From Curvibacter sp. PAE-UM (GTDB taxonomy: Bacteria > Pseudomonadota > Gammaproteobacteria > Burkholderiales > Burkholderiaceae_C): a stretch of 64,000 bases of DNA. How positions within the stretch are numbered: position 1 is the stretch's first letter; each line of letters opens with the position of its first letter. A program made the translations under genes and the position numbers. Where the stretch lies: contig NZ_KQ483358.1 of NCBI RefSeq assembly GCF_001432305.1, forward strand, positions 2,787,710-2,851,709, read 5' to 3'. Below the pieces are notes generated by a model. The model was not told the origin of the DNA. It saw only the letters and a list, made by a program, of their open reading frames with translations, and ran no database searches. Of the stretch, positions 1 through 8,878 are shown one piece after another.

Positions 1-701
1 CTCGGGTCGGCCTTGGCGCCCACACTTTCGCGGCCCTCCACGTACTTCGGCCAATGGGTCTTGACCCATTCCGGCAGCAGGAAGTTGGCCGAGATCGGCT
101 GCCAGCCGCGCTTGGCCATTTCCGTCACGCCTTGGGAGAAAGGCGCCACCGCCGTGCCCACGATGAGGGGGTGGGGACGCTGGTAGGGCTTCATGATGAA
201 ACCCTGCCCGATCTCGGGAATCATGGTCTTGCCCACCGATACCTTCCAGAACTCGCCTTCCAGGTCATAAGGCGGATCGGAGGCCCAGATCTTGAGCACC
301 ATGTTGATGCCCTCGACGAACATGGCGTTGCGGTCGCGGCCGAAGTTGCCGAAGACCTCGGCATCCGACATCAGGCCGCCGGGGCTGATGCCCATGATGA
401 AACGGCCCTTGAGCATGTGGTCCAGCATGGCCGCCTGCGCGGCAATGGCGGCCGGGTGCGAGTTGGGCACGTTGATGGTGCCGGTGCCCAGCATGATGTT
501 CTTGGTCTCGGCCACCAGGCTGGCCAGGAACATCATGCTGGAGGTGACGGTCTCGGCCGCGTCGGTGACATGCTCGCCCACAAAGGCCTCGCTGTAGCCC
601 AGGCGGTCGGCCAGCAGGACCGCCTCGCGGTCCTCGGCCAGGGTCTGCCCGATGTCACGCCCCAGCGCGTGCAGTGGCATCATGAACATGCTGTGTTTCA
701 A
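1..701 (-). CDS. LLM-class flavin-dependent monooxygenase, C-terminus cut by window edge
   Basis: The visible 233 residues are the N-terminal part of a luciferase-like monooxygenase, a TIM-barrel enzyme that uses reduced FMN delivered by a separate reductase to oxygenate an organic substrate. Recognisable stretches are an early LADRLGYSEAFVGEHV segment, GTGTINVPNSHP and GRFIMGISPGG, all typical of the family. I start at TTG (701-699) because AGGAG lies 6 bases upstream; an in-frame ATG four codons later (689) is the alternative. It lies 26 bases downstream of the flavin reductase gene on the same strand, so the two are probably an operon and a two-component monooxygenase. The substrate cannot be told from sequence. 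The end of the gene lies outside the window. Confidence 0.88.
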   Translation of the reverse strand, partial: MKHSMFMMPLHALGRDIGQTLAEDREAVLLADRLGYSEAFVGEHVTDAAETVTSSMMFLASLVAETKNIMLGTGTINVPNSHPAAIAAQAAMLDHMLKGRFIMGISPGGLMSDAEVFGNFGRDRNAMFVEGINMVLKIWASDPPYDLEGEFWKVSVGKTMIPEIGQGFIMKPYQRPHPLIVGTAVAPFSQGVTEMAKRGWQPISANFLLPEWVKTHWPKYVEGRESVGAKADP

Positions 702-727
702 CGTGGACTCCTAAGGAATGGACGGGA

Positions 728-1231
728 TCAGGCCGTGCTGCATTCGGCGCCCTGCACATAGGCGCCCTGGCAAAACAGCAGGGAGGGCTTGCGCTGGTAG
801 GTGTAGTTTTCGACCTGCCCCAAAAACAGCACATGGTCGCCCACCAGCAGGCGTTCGGTGGTCCGGCATTCGATGGTGGCCACGCAGTCCTGCAGCACGG
901 GCAGCCCCTCCAGCCCGGGCGTGAACGCCACGCCTTCGAACTTGTCGGCGACCGAACTGGCAAAACGCCTGGAGAGGGGGAGCTGGTCGACGGACAGGAT
1001 GTTGATGACAAAACGGCCCGCGCGGTCAAAGACGTCCAGGCTCGGGGACGCTGCCAGCAGGCTCCACGAGACGATGGGGGGCGACAGCGACACCGAGCTG
1101 AAGGAATTGGCCGTGACACCCACCCGGCGGCTGGCCGCCTGGCCCGAGGTGACCACGGTCACACCCGTGCCAAAACTTCCGAAGACGTTGCGCAGCTCGC
1201 GCGCGTCGAAGGCGGTTCGTTGGGTGTTCAT
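728..1231 (-). CDS. Flavin reductase domain protein (reductase component)
   Basis: A 167-residue protein of the HpaC/NtaB flavin-reductase-like family (split barrel binding FMN). These use NAD(P)H to reduce free FMN, which diffuses to a partner monooxygenase. Family signatures visible are FGTGVTVVTS near residue 20, GVTANSFSSVSLSPPIV near residue 40 and a C-terminal GDHVLFLGQV. Length matches the family. The gene immediately precedes the LLM monooxygenase, which needs exactly this partner. The 95-base gap upstream contains two palindromes (1246-1261 and 1295-1311) that could be operators for the TetR gene next door. Function as reductase is well supported; pathway is not known. Confidence 0.92.
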   Translation of the reverse strand: MNTQRTAFDARELRNVFGSFGTGVTVVTSGQAASRRVGVTANSFSSVSLSPPIVSWSLLAASPSLDVFDRAGRFVINILSVDQLPLSRRFASSVADKFEGVAFTPGLEGLPVLQDCVATIECRTTERLLVGDHVLFLGQVENYTYQRKPSLLFCQGAYVQGAECSTA

Positions 1232-1245
1232 GTGATCACTTTAGG

Positions 1246-1261
1246 TTGACCACTTGATCAA
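1246..1261. promoter_or_regulatory. Inverted repeat, candidate operator of the monooxygenase operon
   Basis: TTGACCACTTGATCAA is a 7-2-7 inverted repeat (TTGAYCA facing TGRTCAA) 15 bases upstream of the flavin reductase start. TetR-family proteins bind such short palindromes, and a tetR gene lies just upstream on the same strand. The assignment to that regulator is inference. Confidence 0.4.
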
Positions 1262-1294
1262 CAGCACTGGGGATTTCCCTTAGGGCCGGTTAAT

Positions 1295-1311
1295 CATCAT
1301 TTCAAATGATG
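1295..1311. promoter_or_regulatory. 17-bp perfect palindrome between tetR and the reductase gene
   Basis: CATCATTTCAAATGATG reads identically on both strands around a central base. It sits between the tetR stop codon and the flavin reductase start. It may be a second operator for the TetR regulator; it has no T-tract and is too short to be a convincing terminator. Confidence 0.4.
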
Positions 1312-1325
1312 CGTGCTAGCCGGCC

Positions 1326-2015
1326 CTAGCCGCGCTTTTTTGTGCGGGCTTTCGCCGGCGCCGCCACGCCCAGGATCTGCGGCAGCACGACGCGCGCGCC
1401 GGCCATGAAATGGGCAATGGTCAGACGGATCATCTCGTTCACATCACCCTCGATCGGCACATCGAAGATCCAGCGCCGCTGCCCGAAATAGAAAACGCGC
1501 GCATTGATGCTCCACACCAGCTCGATCTCGGCGGTCTTCAGGGGCAGCGTCTTCACATCGGGCAGTTGCAGCGCGTGGCGCAGCTCCAGCGCGATGGGCT
1601 CCAGGATGCGCCGGCGCAGCACCTCCAGGTACTTCTTGTTGATGCTTTCGCCGCGCAGACCGGAGAACATGAAGATGCGCACCCAGTCGCGCGTCAGCGC
1701 AACCTTGGAGTACTCGATGTAAAGGCTGACCAGGCGCTCTTCCAGGGGAATGCTGCGGTCGCGGATGACCGACTCCCAGAAGGGATTCCAGCGTCCCAGG
1801 TAGACCTCCTGGTAGACCCGATCGATCAGCGCGTCCTTGTTGGGGAAATACTTGTAGATCAGGGACTGGGTCACCCCCAGTCGGCGCGCCAGCTCACGCG
1901 TGTCGCCGCCCATGCCCACTTCCGAGAAGAATTCGACCGCCCCGCGCAAGATCTGCTGCTCGCGCTCCGGCCCGCTCAATCGCGTCTTGCGCGGTGCGCT
2001 GTGCTTGGTGCTCAT
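1326..2015 (-). CDS. TetR/AcrR family transcriptional regulator
   Basis: A 229-residue regulator with an N-terminal helix-turn-helix: EQQILRGAVEFFSEVGMGG followed by TRELARRLGVTQSLIYKYFPNKDAL (about residues 20-65), the classical TetR DNA-binding domain. The C-terminal part is the variable ligand-binding domain and does not name a ligand. The start ATG (2015) overlaps the stop of the upstream Gfo/Idh gene as ATGA, so the two are translationally coupled. A much longer reading frame continues upstream but lies over the Gfo/Idh gene. Likely controls the neighbouring oxidoreductase genes through palindromes at 1246-1311. Confidence 0.9.
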   Translation of the reverse strand: MSTKHSAPRKTRLSGPEREQQILRGAVEFFSEVGMGGDTRELARRLGVTQSLIYKYFPNKDALIDRVYQEVYLGRWNPFWESVIRDRSIPLEERLVSLYIEYSKVALTRDWVRIFMFSGLRGESINKKYLEVLRRRILEPIALELRHALQLPDVKTLPLKTAEIELVWSINARVFYFGQRRWIFDVPIEGDVNEMIRLTIAHFMAGARVVLPQILGVAAPAKARTKKRG

Positions 2016-3079
2016 GCCGGCGCCTGCAGGTCTGGTGCCGCCACGGGCACGATCTGGCCCGAGGCGACGGACGTCATGATGGCCTCCAGGGCCGCCACAT
2101 TGGCCAGCATCTCGCGGTGGCTCACAGGATAGGGGCGCTCCTGGCGGATGGCCGCCGCAAAGGCCTCCAGATTGGCGAGCACCGTGGGATGCGGCGGCGC
2201 AAAGCTGCGTACGGGCGCCTGGCCCCGCATCACGCGGCAGATGTCCCAGCCGGTGGGCTGCTCGGGATGCGTGCGGTCGCGGATCTCGAACCAGCCCTGA
2301 GAGCCATAGACCGCAAGGCGTCCTTCGAAGGGCGTGGCCAGGATGGCGCTGATCAGCGCATTGGCACCACCGGGGAAGGCCAGCATGAGGCCCAGGGTGT
2401 CGCCATTCTCGAAGTCGGAACCGCGTGTGGCCAGGCGCGCCCACACCGCCTCGCTGGGCCCCAGGATGGCGATGGCCAGGTCCACCAGATGGATGCCCGT
2501 GGCCGTCAGCGGGCCGACCGGGGCGTGCTGGTTCGACAGGCGCCAGTTGTCCTTGGGCAGCGCAAAAAATTTGTCCTGGCTGAAGTTCGCTTCGATCTGC
2601 AGGATGGTGCCGTAGACCCCTGCCTCAATTTCCTGACGCAGGGCGATCACCGTGGGCTCGAAGCGGCGCTCGTGCCCGATGCCCAGCACGCGCTGATGGC
2701 GCTCGCAGCTGCGGATGGCGCGGCGCGCGTCCTCCAGCGTGAGACACAGGGGCTTTTCGCAAAACACATGCTTGCCCGCCGCAGCGGCAGCCACGATCTG
2801 GTCGGCATGCTGCTGGTGCGGGGTGCACAGGATCACCGCCTCCATACCTCCCAGCGCCAGGAAGGCATCCATATCGGCCAGGACCTGCACACCGGCCAGC
2901 AAGGGATCGGACGCCATCTCGCGGCGCAGCTCGGCGCTCACCTCCACCACCGCCATGAGGGTCAGGCGATCGGACTGCGAAATCTGGCGGGCGATGGTCT
3001 TGCCCCACCAGCCGTAGCCCACCAGCCCCACGGTGACCGGGCTGCGGGAGGAAGCGGAGTTGGCGTCGGGTTGGATCAC
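2012..3079 (-). CDS. Gfo/Idh/MocA family NAD(P)-dependent oxidoreductase
   Basis: A 355-residue two-domain dehydrogenase. The N-terminal Rossmann fold shows VGLVGYGWWGKTIARQI near residue 16, and the family hallmark GKHVFCEKPLCLTLEDA lies near residue 100 (the EKP lysine is the usual catalytic residue). The C-terminal half is the Gfo/Idh alpha/beta substrate domain, with GPLTATGIHLVDLAIAILG. Members oxidise or reduce sugars, inositols and related alcohols; the substrate here is unknown. It is followed with a 4-base overlap by the TetR gene and faces away from the dehydrogenase at 3146. Confidence 0.88.
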   Translation of the reverse strand: MIQPDANSASSRSPVTVGLVGYGWWGKTIARQISQSDRLTLMAVVEVSAELRREMASDPLLAGVQVLADMDAFLALGGMEAVILCTPHQQHADQIVAAAAAGKHVFCEKPLCLTLEDARRAIRSCERHQRVLGIGHERRFEPTVIALRQEIEAGVYGTILQIEANFSQDKFFALPKDNWRLSNQHAPVGPLTATGIHLVDLAIAILGPSEAVWARLATRGSDFENGDTLGLMLAFPGGANALISAILATPFEGRLAVYGSQGWFEIRDRTHPEQPTGWDICRVMRGQAPVRSFAPPHPTVLANLEAFAAAIRQERPYPVSHREMLANVAALEAIMTSVASGQIVPVAAPDLQAPA

Positions 3080-3145
3080 GGCGGGAGCCCTCGGTGGATG
3101 TCTTGTTTTAGACTACGCAGGAATTTACACCAAATAGGAGATCAA

Positions 3146-4078
3146 ATGACCACCAAGAAAAAGACCGCGGCGCCCGCACCGGCCCCGACCACCCGCATCG
3201 GATTCCTGGGCCTGGGCATCATGGGCTCGGCCATGTCCGCCAATCTGCTGAAGGCCGGCTTCGAGGTCTTCGGCTTCGATCCCGACACCACGGCCCGCGC
3301 GCGCCTGAAGAAGGTCGGCGGCAAACCCTGCACCAGCATGGCGGATCTGGCCTCGCGGGTGGACGTGATCATCACCTCGCTGCCCAGCCCCCAGGCGCTG
3401 ATGGATGCCGCGCAGGCCGTGGCCCAGGCCGGAAACAAGGGCCTGATCGTGGTGGAAACCAGCACGCTGGAAGTGGACGACAAGTTGGCTGCGAAGAAAA
3501 TCCTGGCTAAAAAGGGCATCACGCTGCTGGACTGCCCGCTGTCTGGCACCGGGGCCCAGGCCGTGCGCAAGGACCTCTCGATCTATTCCAGCGGTCCGGC
3601 CAAGGCGGTCAAGCAGCTGGCACCGGTGTTCGAAGGTTTCGCCAAGGCCAATTACTACCTGGGCGAGTTCGGCAACGGCATGAAGATGAAGCTGATGGCC
3701 AATCTTCTGGTGGCCATCCACAACGTGTCGACCGCCGAGGTGCTGCTGTTCGGCCAGCGTTTCGGCATCGCCCCGGAACTCGCCGTCAAGGTCCTGTCCG
3801 ATGGCGCGGGCGGCTCAAGGATGCTTGATGTGCGCGGCCCCATGATGGTCGACCAGAGCTGGGACCAGGCCACCATGAAGGTCGGCATCTGGCAAAAGGA
3901 CATGAAGCTCATCAGCGCCGCCCTGGCGCAAACGCAGACCCCGGCGCCGCTGTTCGCCGCCACACTGCCGGTCTACAACGCCGCCATGGGCATGGGCCAT
4001 GCCGACAACGACACGGCAGCGGTGTTCGATGTGCTGGCGCAAATGTGCAGCCCCAGGAAGGCTGGCAAGCGCAAATAG
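3146..4078 (+). CDS. NAD(P)-dependent beta-hydroxyacid dehydrogenase (3-hydroxyisobutyrate type)
   Basis: A 310-residue enzyme of the 6-phosphogluconate/3-hydroxyisobutyrate dehydrogenase family. A lysine/alanine/proline-rich leader of about 15 residues precedes the Rossmann motif GFLGLGIMGSAM (glycines at 22, 24 and 27). CPLSGTGAQA matches the substrate-binding signature and GNGMKMKLMANLL carries the catalytic lysine. Start ATG follows TAGGAG by 5 bases. Divergent from the Gfo/Idh gene, with which it may share a pathway for a hydroxyacid. The exact substrate (hydroxyisobutyrate, tartronate semialdehyde or another) is not determinable. Confidence 0.9.
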   Translation: MTTKKKTAAPAPAPTTRIGFLGLGIMGSAMSANLLKAGFEVFGFDPDTTARARLKKVGGKPCTSMADLASRVDVIITSLPSPQALMDAAQAVAQAGNKGLIVVETSTLEVDDKLAAKKILAKKGITLLDCPLSGTGAQAVRKDLSIYSSGPAKAVKQLAPVFEGFAKANYYLGEFGNGMKMKLMANLLVAIHNVSTAEVLLFGQRFGIAPELAVKVLSDGAGGSRMLDVRGPMMVDQSWDQATMKVGIWQKDMKLISAALAQTQTPAPLFAATLPVYNAAMGMGHADNDTAAVFDVLAQMCSPRKAGKRK

Positions 4079-4154
4079 GGAACACGGCGGGCATGGCCCG
4101 CCTCCCCTGCCCGGCCCGGCCGCTGCGGCACCTGCACGGCTGACGCTGGAGCCG

Positions 4155-5474
4155 TCAGCCGTGCAGGTGGCGCAAGACCCCCTGCGCCGCCCGCCGGCCA
4201 CTGGCCAGGCAGGCCGTGAGCAGGTACCCCCCCGTAGGAGCCTCCCAGTCCAGCATCTCGCCTGCGCAGAACAGACCCGGCAGGGCCTCGCACATCAGGT
4301 CCGCATTCAGCACTTCGAACAGCACGCCGCCGGCGCTGCTGATGGCCTCGTCGATGGGCCGTGCCGCGACCAGTTGCAGCGGCAAGGCCTTGAGGGCTGC
4401 CGCGAGCTTGTGGCTGTCGTGCATGTCGTCCTTGCCCAGCAGCTCGTGCAGGACAGCGGCCTTGATGCCATCGATGCCCAAGCGGCTCTTGAGGTGGCTG
4501 GAGAGCGAACGCGAGCCGCGCGGGTGCATCACCTCGGCCAGCACACGTTCGGCCGTCATGTCGGGCAGCAGGTCCAGATGCAGTGTGGCGTGCCCGGTGC
4601 GGATGATCTCCTCGCGCAGCAGATGGGACGCCGCATAAACCAGGCTGCCCTCCACCCCGGTGGCGGTGGCGACGAACTCGCCCTTGCGTTCGAAGCTGCG
4701 GCCCAGGCCGTCCGTGCAGCGGATGGCCACGGTCTTGAAGGGCTGGCCGGCAAAACGGCTGGCGAAAAACGCGCTCCAGCCCGCTGGCGCCGGCACCGCC
4801 TGCACCGGCAGGGCCTGTCCCTCGGGCGGCAGTTTGCACTGCAGCGCCACGTCGAAACCGCAATTCGCCGGCAGCAAGGGCGCCACCGCCACGCCGCGTG
4901 CGGCCAGCAAGGGCACCCAGGCACCGTTGGAACCCAGCCGCGCCCAGCTACCGCCGCCCAGGGCCAGCACCACCGCGTCGGCCGGCACGCGCACCTCGCC
5001 TTCCGGCGATTCGAAACGCAGTTCGCGGCCGTCCTCGGACCAGCCCAGCCAGCGATGCCGCATGTGGAAAGCCACGCCCGACCCGCCATGCGCCGGATGG
5101 CGCAGGCGCTGCAACCAGGCACGCAGCAGCGGCGCGGCCTTCATGTCCTTGGGGAACACGCGGCCGGAACTGCCCACAAAAGTTTCGATGCCCAGGCCCT
5201 GCGCCCAGGCGCGCAGCTCGGGCGCACCGAAGTCGCGCAGCAGCGCCTCGATCTGCGTGCGACGGGCGCCGTAGCGCTCGGCAAAACGGTCCGCCGGCTC
5301 GGAATGCGTGAGGTTCAAACCGCCCTTGCCGGCCAGCAGGAACTTGCGGCCCACCGAGGGCATGGCGTCGTACAGGTCCACGGCCACGCCGGCCTGCACC
5401 AGCACTTCGGCCGCCATCAGGCCGGCCGGACCGCCGCCGATCACCACCACTTTTTTGTTCTGCATTTCAATCAT
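4155..5474 (-). CDS. HI0933/BaiN-like NAD(P)/FAD-dependent oxidoreductase
   Basis: A 439-residue flavoprotein. The N-terminus carries the FAD-binding dinucleotide fold VVVIGGGPAGLMAAEVLVQAG, then the family segment RKFLLAGKGGLNLTHSEP typical of HI0933-like proteins, and near the C-terminus GLFCAGEMLDWEAPTGGYLL, the second FAD contact. Members are cytoplasmic flavoproteins of uncertain role (BaiN acts on bile-acid intermediates in gut bacteria, but that should not be transferred here). Start is ATG 5474 or 5465; neither has a strong ribosome site. The adjacent genes do not suggest a pathway. Confidence 0.87.
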   Translation of the reverse strand: MIEMQNKKVVVIGGGPAGLMAAEVLVQAGVAVDLYDAMPSVGRKFLLAGKGGLNLTHSEPADRFAERYGARRTQIEALLRDFGAPELRAWAQGLGIETFVGSSGRVFPKDMKAAPLLRAWLQRLRHPAHGGSGVAFHMRHRWLGWSEDGRELRFESPEGEVRVPADAVVLALGGGSWARLGSNGAWVPLLAARGVAVAPLLPANCGFDVALQCKLPPEGQALPVQAVPAPAGWSAFFASRFAGQPFKTVAIRCTDGLGRSFERKGEFVATATGVEGSLVYAASHLLREEIIRTGHATLHLDLLPDMTAERVLAEVMHPRGSRSLSSHLKSRLGIDGIKAAVLHELLGKDDMHDSHKLAAALKALPLQLVAARPIDEAISSAGGVLFEVLNADLMCEALPGLFCAGEMLDWEAPTGGYLLTACLASGRRAAQGVLRHLHG

Positions 5475-5623
5475 TCCATTCACCGGCGCGCGACACCCAC
5501 GCCATGCATCCACCCAGACCAGGGGCACCACGGAACCGGCTCAGCCGGGCCGTTGGTGCCGCCCCCCTCCCGCCGCAGGCGAGAGAGGGGGGAGACGCGC
5601 AGCGGCTCAGGGGGTGTTTCACC

Positions 5624-8600
5624 TTATTTGATCTCTTCAAGGGTTCCCTGTGCGCTCAGAAAGGCGGCGCGCACCGGCTCGCCCGGACAGGCCGCCTGCA
5701 CCGCGGCACAGTAATCGCGCAGCTGCGACTGCAATTCCTCCTGGATCTGCGGCTGCGCAGCCGACTTGTAATCCAGCACCCACCAGCTGCCATCCATCTT
5801 GCGCACCAGCCGGTCGATCCGGCGCACGCTGCCCTGCAGCGTAACGGGCACCTCGTTGCCTTGCCACGCCACCTCGCCCGAGCGCCAGGCCCAGGCGCCC
5901 TCGCCCTGCAGGATGCGCAGGGCCATGGCCGCAGCCTGCCGGGCCTGCGCTTCGTCCAGGCCGAACTCGGTGCCGGCACGCTGCACCTGGGCTGCGGACC
6001 AGCCTGTGGCATCCAGCGCCGCCCACTCCAGCAGGCGGTGCATGGCCTGGCCCACCCGGGCCTCGGGCGTGGCGGCATCCTGGGAAGCTCCTTTTTTGAT
6101 AGCAAACGGCGCCAGCGCGGAAAACACCGGCAGAACGGGCAGGCTGATCACCCCCGGCGTCCGGGCCGTGGCGGGACCCGCCAGCTCGGGAATGTCCTCC
6201 CGCGCGATGGAATCGCAGCCGGCCTGCAGGCGCTGCCACCAGCTCGCACCATTGGCCTGGTGCGGCTGGACCGACGAGAGCACCAGGCCGCGCTGGGCCC
6301 GCGTCAAGGCCACGTACAGGGCGTTGAGCTCCTCGCGCTGGCGTGCCTGTTCCTCCACCTGCAGCGCCTCGCGCACGCTGGGCGGCACCCGGCTCTCGCT
6401 GGCCAGGAAGATGAAACAACGCGGTACTTCGTCCTCGCCCGGCCAGTCCAGCAAGACCCCCATGCTCTGGGCGCGCTGGGCCGGCGCGTCGGTGTCGAGC
6501 AGGAGCACCAGCCCGGCCTCCAGCCCCTTGGCGCCGTGCACGGTCAGCAGGCGAACCGCATCGGCATCGGCCAGTGCGGGCGCCGGCACCCCGCCGGCCT
6601 TGAGCGCCCGCACGAAAGCGTAAGGCGTGGCGTAGCGCGCGCCATCCACCTGCAGGGCCGCCGCCAGCAGAGCCTGCAGCTTGGTCCGCGCGGTCTCACG
6701 CAAGGTGGGCGGCGCGGCGGCCACAAAACGCGCCAGCACGTCACCATCGTCGTAGATGGCATGGAGCGCATCGTGCGGCGGCAGCGTATCCAGCCAGCGC
6801 TTCCAGCGCAGCAACTGCGGCGCGATGGCCTGCAGCGCTGGCGGCAAGCCCTGGCCCTGCTGCAGCAGGTCGAACCAGGGGGCACGGTGTTCGCGCTGGC
6901 GCAGCGCCAGCGCGATGAGATCGTCATCGCTGACGTCGAACAGCGGCGACTTGAGCGCACGCGCCAGCGACAGGTCGTGCGCCGGCGAGACCAGGGCATC
7001 GAGCAGGGCCACCAGGTCCTGCACCTCGGGCGCATCGCCCAGTTCGCTCTTCTCGGGTTGCTGGGCCGGGATGCCCAGCTCGCGCAACTCCTCCTGCATG
7101 ACGGCCAGACGATCCCGCTTGCGCGCCAGCACCATGATGTCCTGCGGCCGCAGGCCTTCGGCGATCTGCGCCGCCAGCCAGCGCGCCGCCTGGCGGCATT
7201 CCTGCGTGCGCAGCGTTTCCTCGGGCATGACACGCGGCTGGGTCAGGCTGTCGCGCCAGACCGCCGGGGCGTCCGCACCCTTCTCCGGCTTGTCGGGCCG
7301 CGGAATCTGCGGCAGGGCCCGCACGCTGCCCGTCTCTTGCGATTCGGTGGTGTGGGCCCGAAAACCTTCGTAATCGTTCTGTGCCTGGGCCTCTCCCATG
7401 GCCTGGTTCACCAGGGTCAGCACGGCGGGCGCATTGCGCCGCGTGTGGTCGCAGCTCAGCAGCTCGCCGCCGAGTTCGCGCACAAAGGCCTTGGCCGCCT
7501 TGAAGACCTGAGGCTCGGCGCGGCGGAAGCGGTAGATGCTCTGCTTGGGATCGCCCACGATGAAAAGCCGCGGTGCCACCGCGCCGCCACCGCTGCCCGC
7601 GTAGCTGCCGAGCCAGGCGTGCAGGGCCTGCCATTGCAGGGGGTTGGTGTCCTGGAACTCGTCGATCAGCAGGTGGCGGGTGCGCGCGTCCAGCCGCTCC
7701 TGCACCCAGCCGCCCAGCACCGGGTCGGCCAGCAGGTACAAGGCGGCGCGTTCGATGTCGCTCATGTCGACCCAGCCGCGCTCACGCTTGAGCATGGCGT
7801 ATTCGTCGATCAGCAGGCGCGTGAGCCGCATCAGACGCTGCTGGTAACGCCAGGCCTCGTGCTGCTGCTGCGCGGCGCACAGGCGCTGCAGCTCGGGCTC
7901 GGCCTCCTGCGCCGCGCCCACTTTCAGCAGGTGCTGCGTCAGGCGGTCCTCGTCCTTGACGAAAAAACCGGCGCGCAGGATCTGCAGTGCCTCGTCAAGC
8001 TGGGCTGCGCTGACCGCAGCGTCCAGCAAGGCATAGGCGTCAATGACGGCCGCCGCCGCCTTCTGCGGTGTCTTGTTCTTTTCCTGGCCCAGGGCCTGGG
8101 CCCGGGCCAGCCACCGGGCACGCACGGCCGGCTGGCGCAGCACGCGCGCCGGCGTGTCCTCGCCGCCCAGTTCGGGATAGAGCACCTCAAAGGCCGGCAC
8201 CGACGCCTCCACCGTGCCGGCGCCATCGGCCAGCAGAAACTCCACACGGCGCTGCAGGGCCGCGGTCAGCGCGTTCTCGGTCTGGAAACGGCCATGGCCA
8301 GCCACCACGGCCTCGTAGTCGGCCCGCGCTTCGGGTTCGCGCAACAGGCGCGCCTGGAAAGGCCGCCACACCTGCGCGATGGCCGGGGCATCGTCCTCCA
8401 GCAGTTCATAACCCGCCGGCAGGCCCAGCGTTTCCAGCACCGACATCGGCGCGTTGCGCAGCAAGGCCGCAAACCAGCTGTGGAAGGTCCGGATCTGCAC
8501 CGGCCGGCCCTGGGCCAGCAGCTGGCCGTAGAGCTGGCGCAGGGGTACGCACAACTCCCGCGCGCGCGCCGGCTCGACACCGCGGACCAGCAACTCCTTG

Positions 8601-8878
8601 TGCAATTGCTCGTCGCTGGCGTGGGCAAACTGCTCCAGCCACTCCATGAGACGCTGGCGCATCTCGCCGGCGGCCTTTTTGGTGAAGGTGATGGCCAGGA
8701 TCTCGTGCGGGGCGGCGCCCTCGAGCAGCGCACGCAGGATGCGCGAGACCAGCATCCAGGTCTTGCCGGCGCCGGCGCAGGCTTCCACTGCCACGTGACG
8801 GTTGGGGTCGCAGGCGATCTTGTAAAAGTCTTCTCTGGCGACTGGGTCGCCGTTGCGTTCGTAGGCGGGTTGGCTCAT
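5624..8878 (-). CDS. addA: AddA-like UvrD-type helicase/nuclease of double-strand break repair
   Basis: A 1084-residue UvrD/RecB-type protein. Walker A AGAGKTW lies near residue 35-41, motif II LLIDEFQDTNPLQW follows, then IVGDPKQSIYRFRRAEP and GVISLPV. The tail carries a PD-(D/E)XK nuclease core with WVLDYKSA. Together with the next gene it should form the AddAB enzyme, which unwinds and resects broken DNA ends up to Chi-like sites to load RecA. The start MSQPAYERNG is chosen because the dinucleotide motif begins soon after; a longer frame runs through the homopolymer island and is not credible. The partner subunit lies 407 bases upstream on the same strand, an unusually wide gap for this pair. 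Confidence 0.9.
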   Translation of the reverse strand: MSQPAYERNGDPVAREDFYKIACDPNRHVAVEACAGAGKTWMLVSRILRALLEGAAPHEILAITFTKKAAGEMRQRLMEWLEQFAHASDEQLHKELLVRGVEPARARELCVPLRQLYGQLLAQGRPVQIRTFHSWFAALLRNAPMSVLETLGLPAGYELLEDDAPAIAQVWRPFQARLLREPEARADYEAVVAGHGRFQTENALTAALQRRVEFLLADGAGTVEASVPAFEVLYPELGGEDTPARVLRQPAVRARWLARAQALGQEKNKTPQKAAAAVIDAYALLDAAVSAAQLDEALQILRAGFFVKDEDRLTQHLLKVGAAQEAEPELQRLCAAQQQHEAWRYQQRLMRLTRLLIDEYAMLKRERGWVDMSDIERAALYLLADPVLGGWVQERLDARTRHLLIDEFQDTNPLQWQALHAWLGSYAGSGGGAVAPRLFIVGDPKQSIYRFRRAEPQVFKAAKAFVRELGGELLSCDHTRRNAPAVLTLVNQAMGEAQAQNDYEGFRAHTTESQETGSVRALPQIPRPDKPEKGADAPAVWRDSLTQPRVMPEETLRTQECRQAARWLAAQIAEGLRPQDIMVLARKRDRLAVMQEELRELGIPAQQPEKSELGDAPEVQDLVALLDALVSPAHDLSLARALKSPLFDVSDDDLIALALRQREHRAPWFDLLQQGQGLPPALQAIAPQLLRWKRWLDTLPPHDALHAIYDDGDVLARFVAAAPPTLRETARTKLQALLAAALQVDGARYATPYAFVRALKAGGVPAPALADADAVRLLTVHGAKGLEAGLVLLLDTDAPAQRAQSMGVLLDWPGEDEVPRCFIFLASESRVPPSVREALQVEEQARQREELNALYVALTRAQRGLVLSSVQPHQANGASWWQRLQAGCDSIAREDIPELAGPATARTPGVISLPVLPVFSALAPFAIKKGASQDAATPEARVGQAMHRLLEWAALDATGWSAAQVQRAGTEFGLDEAQARQAAAMALRILQGEGAWAWRSGEVAWQGNEVPVTLQGSVRRIDRLVRKMDGSWWVLDYKSAAQPQIQEELQSQLRDYCAAVQAACPGEPVRAAFLSAQGTLEEIK

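Noticed and set aside
1994-3145. Plus-strand open frame running into the dehydrogenase gene at 3146
   Set aside because: It lies opposite the Gfo/Idh gene and has no family resemblance; the true start is ATG 3146 with its own ribosome-binding site.
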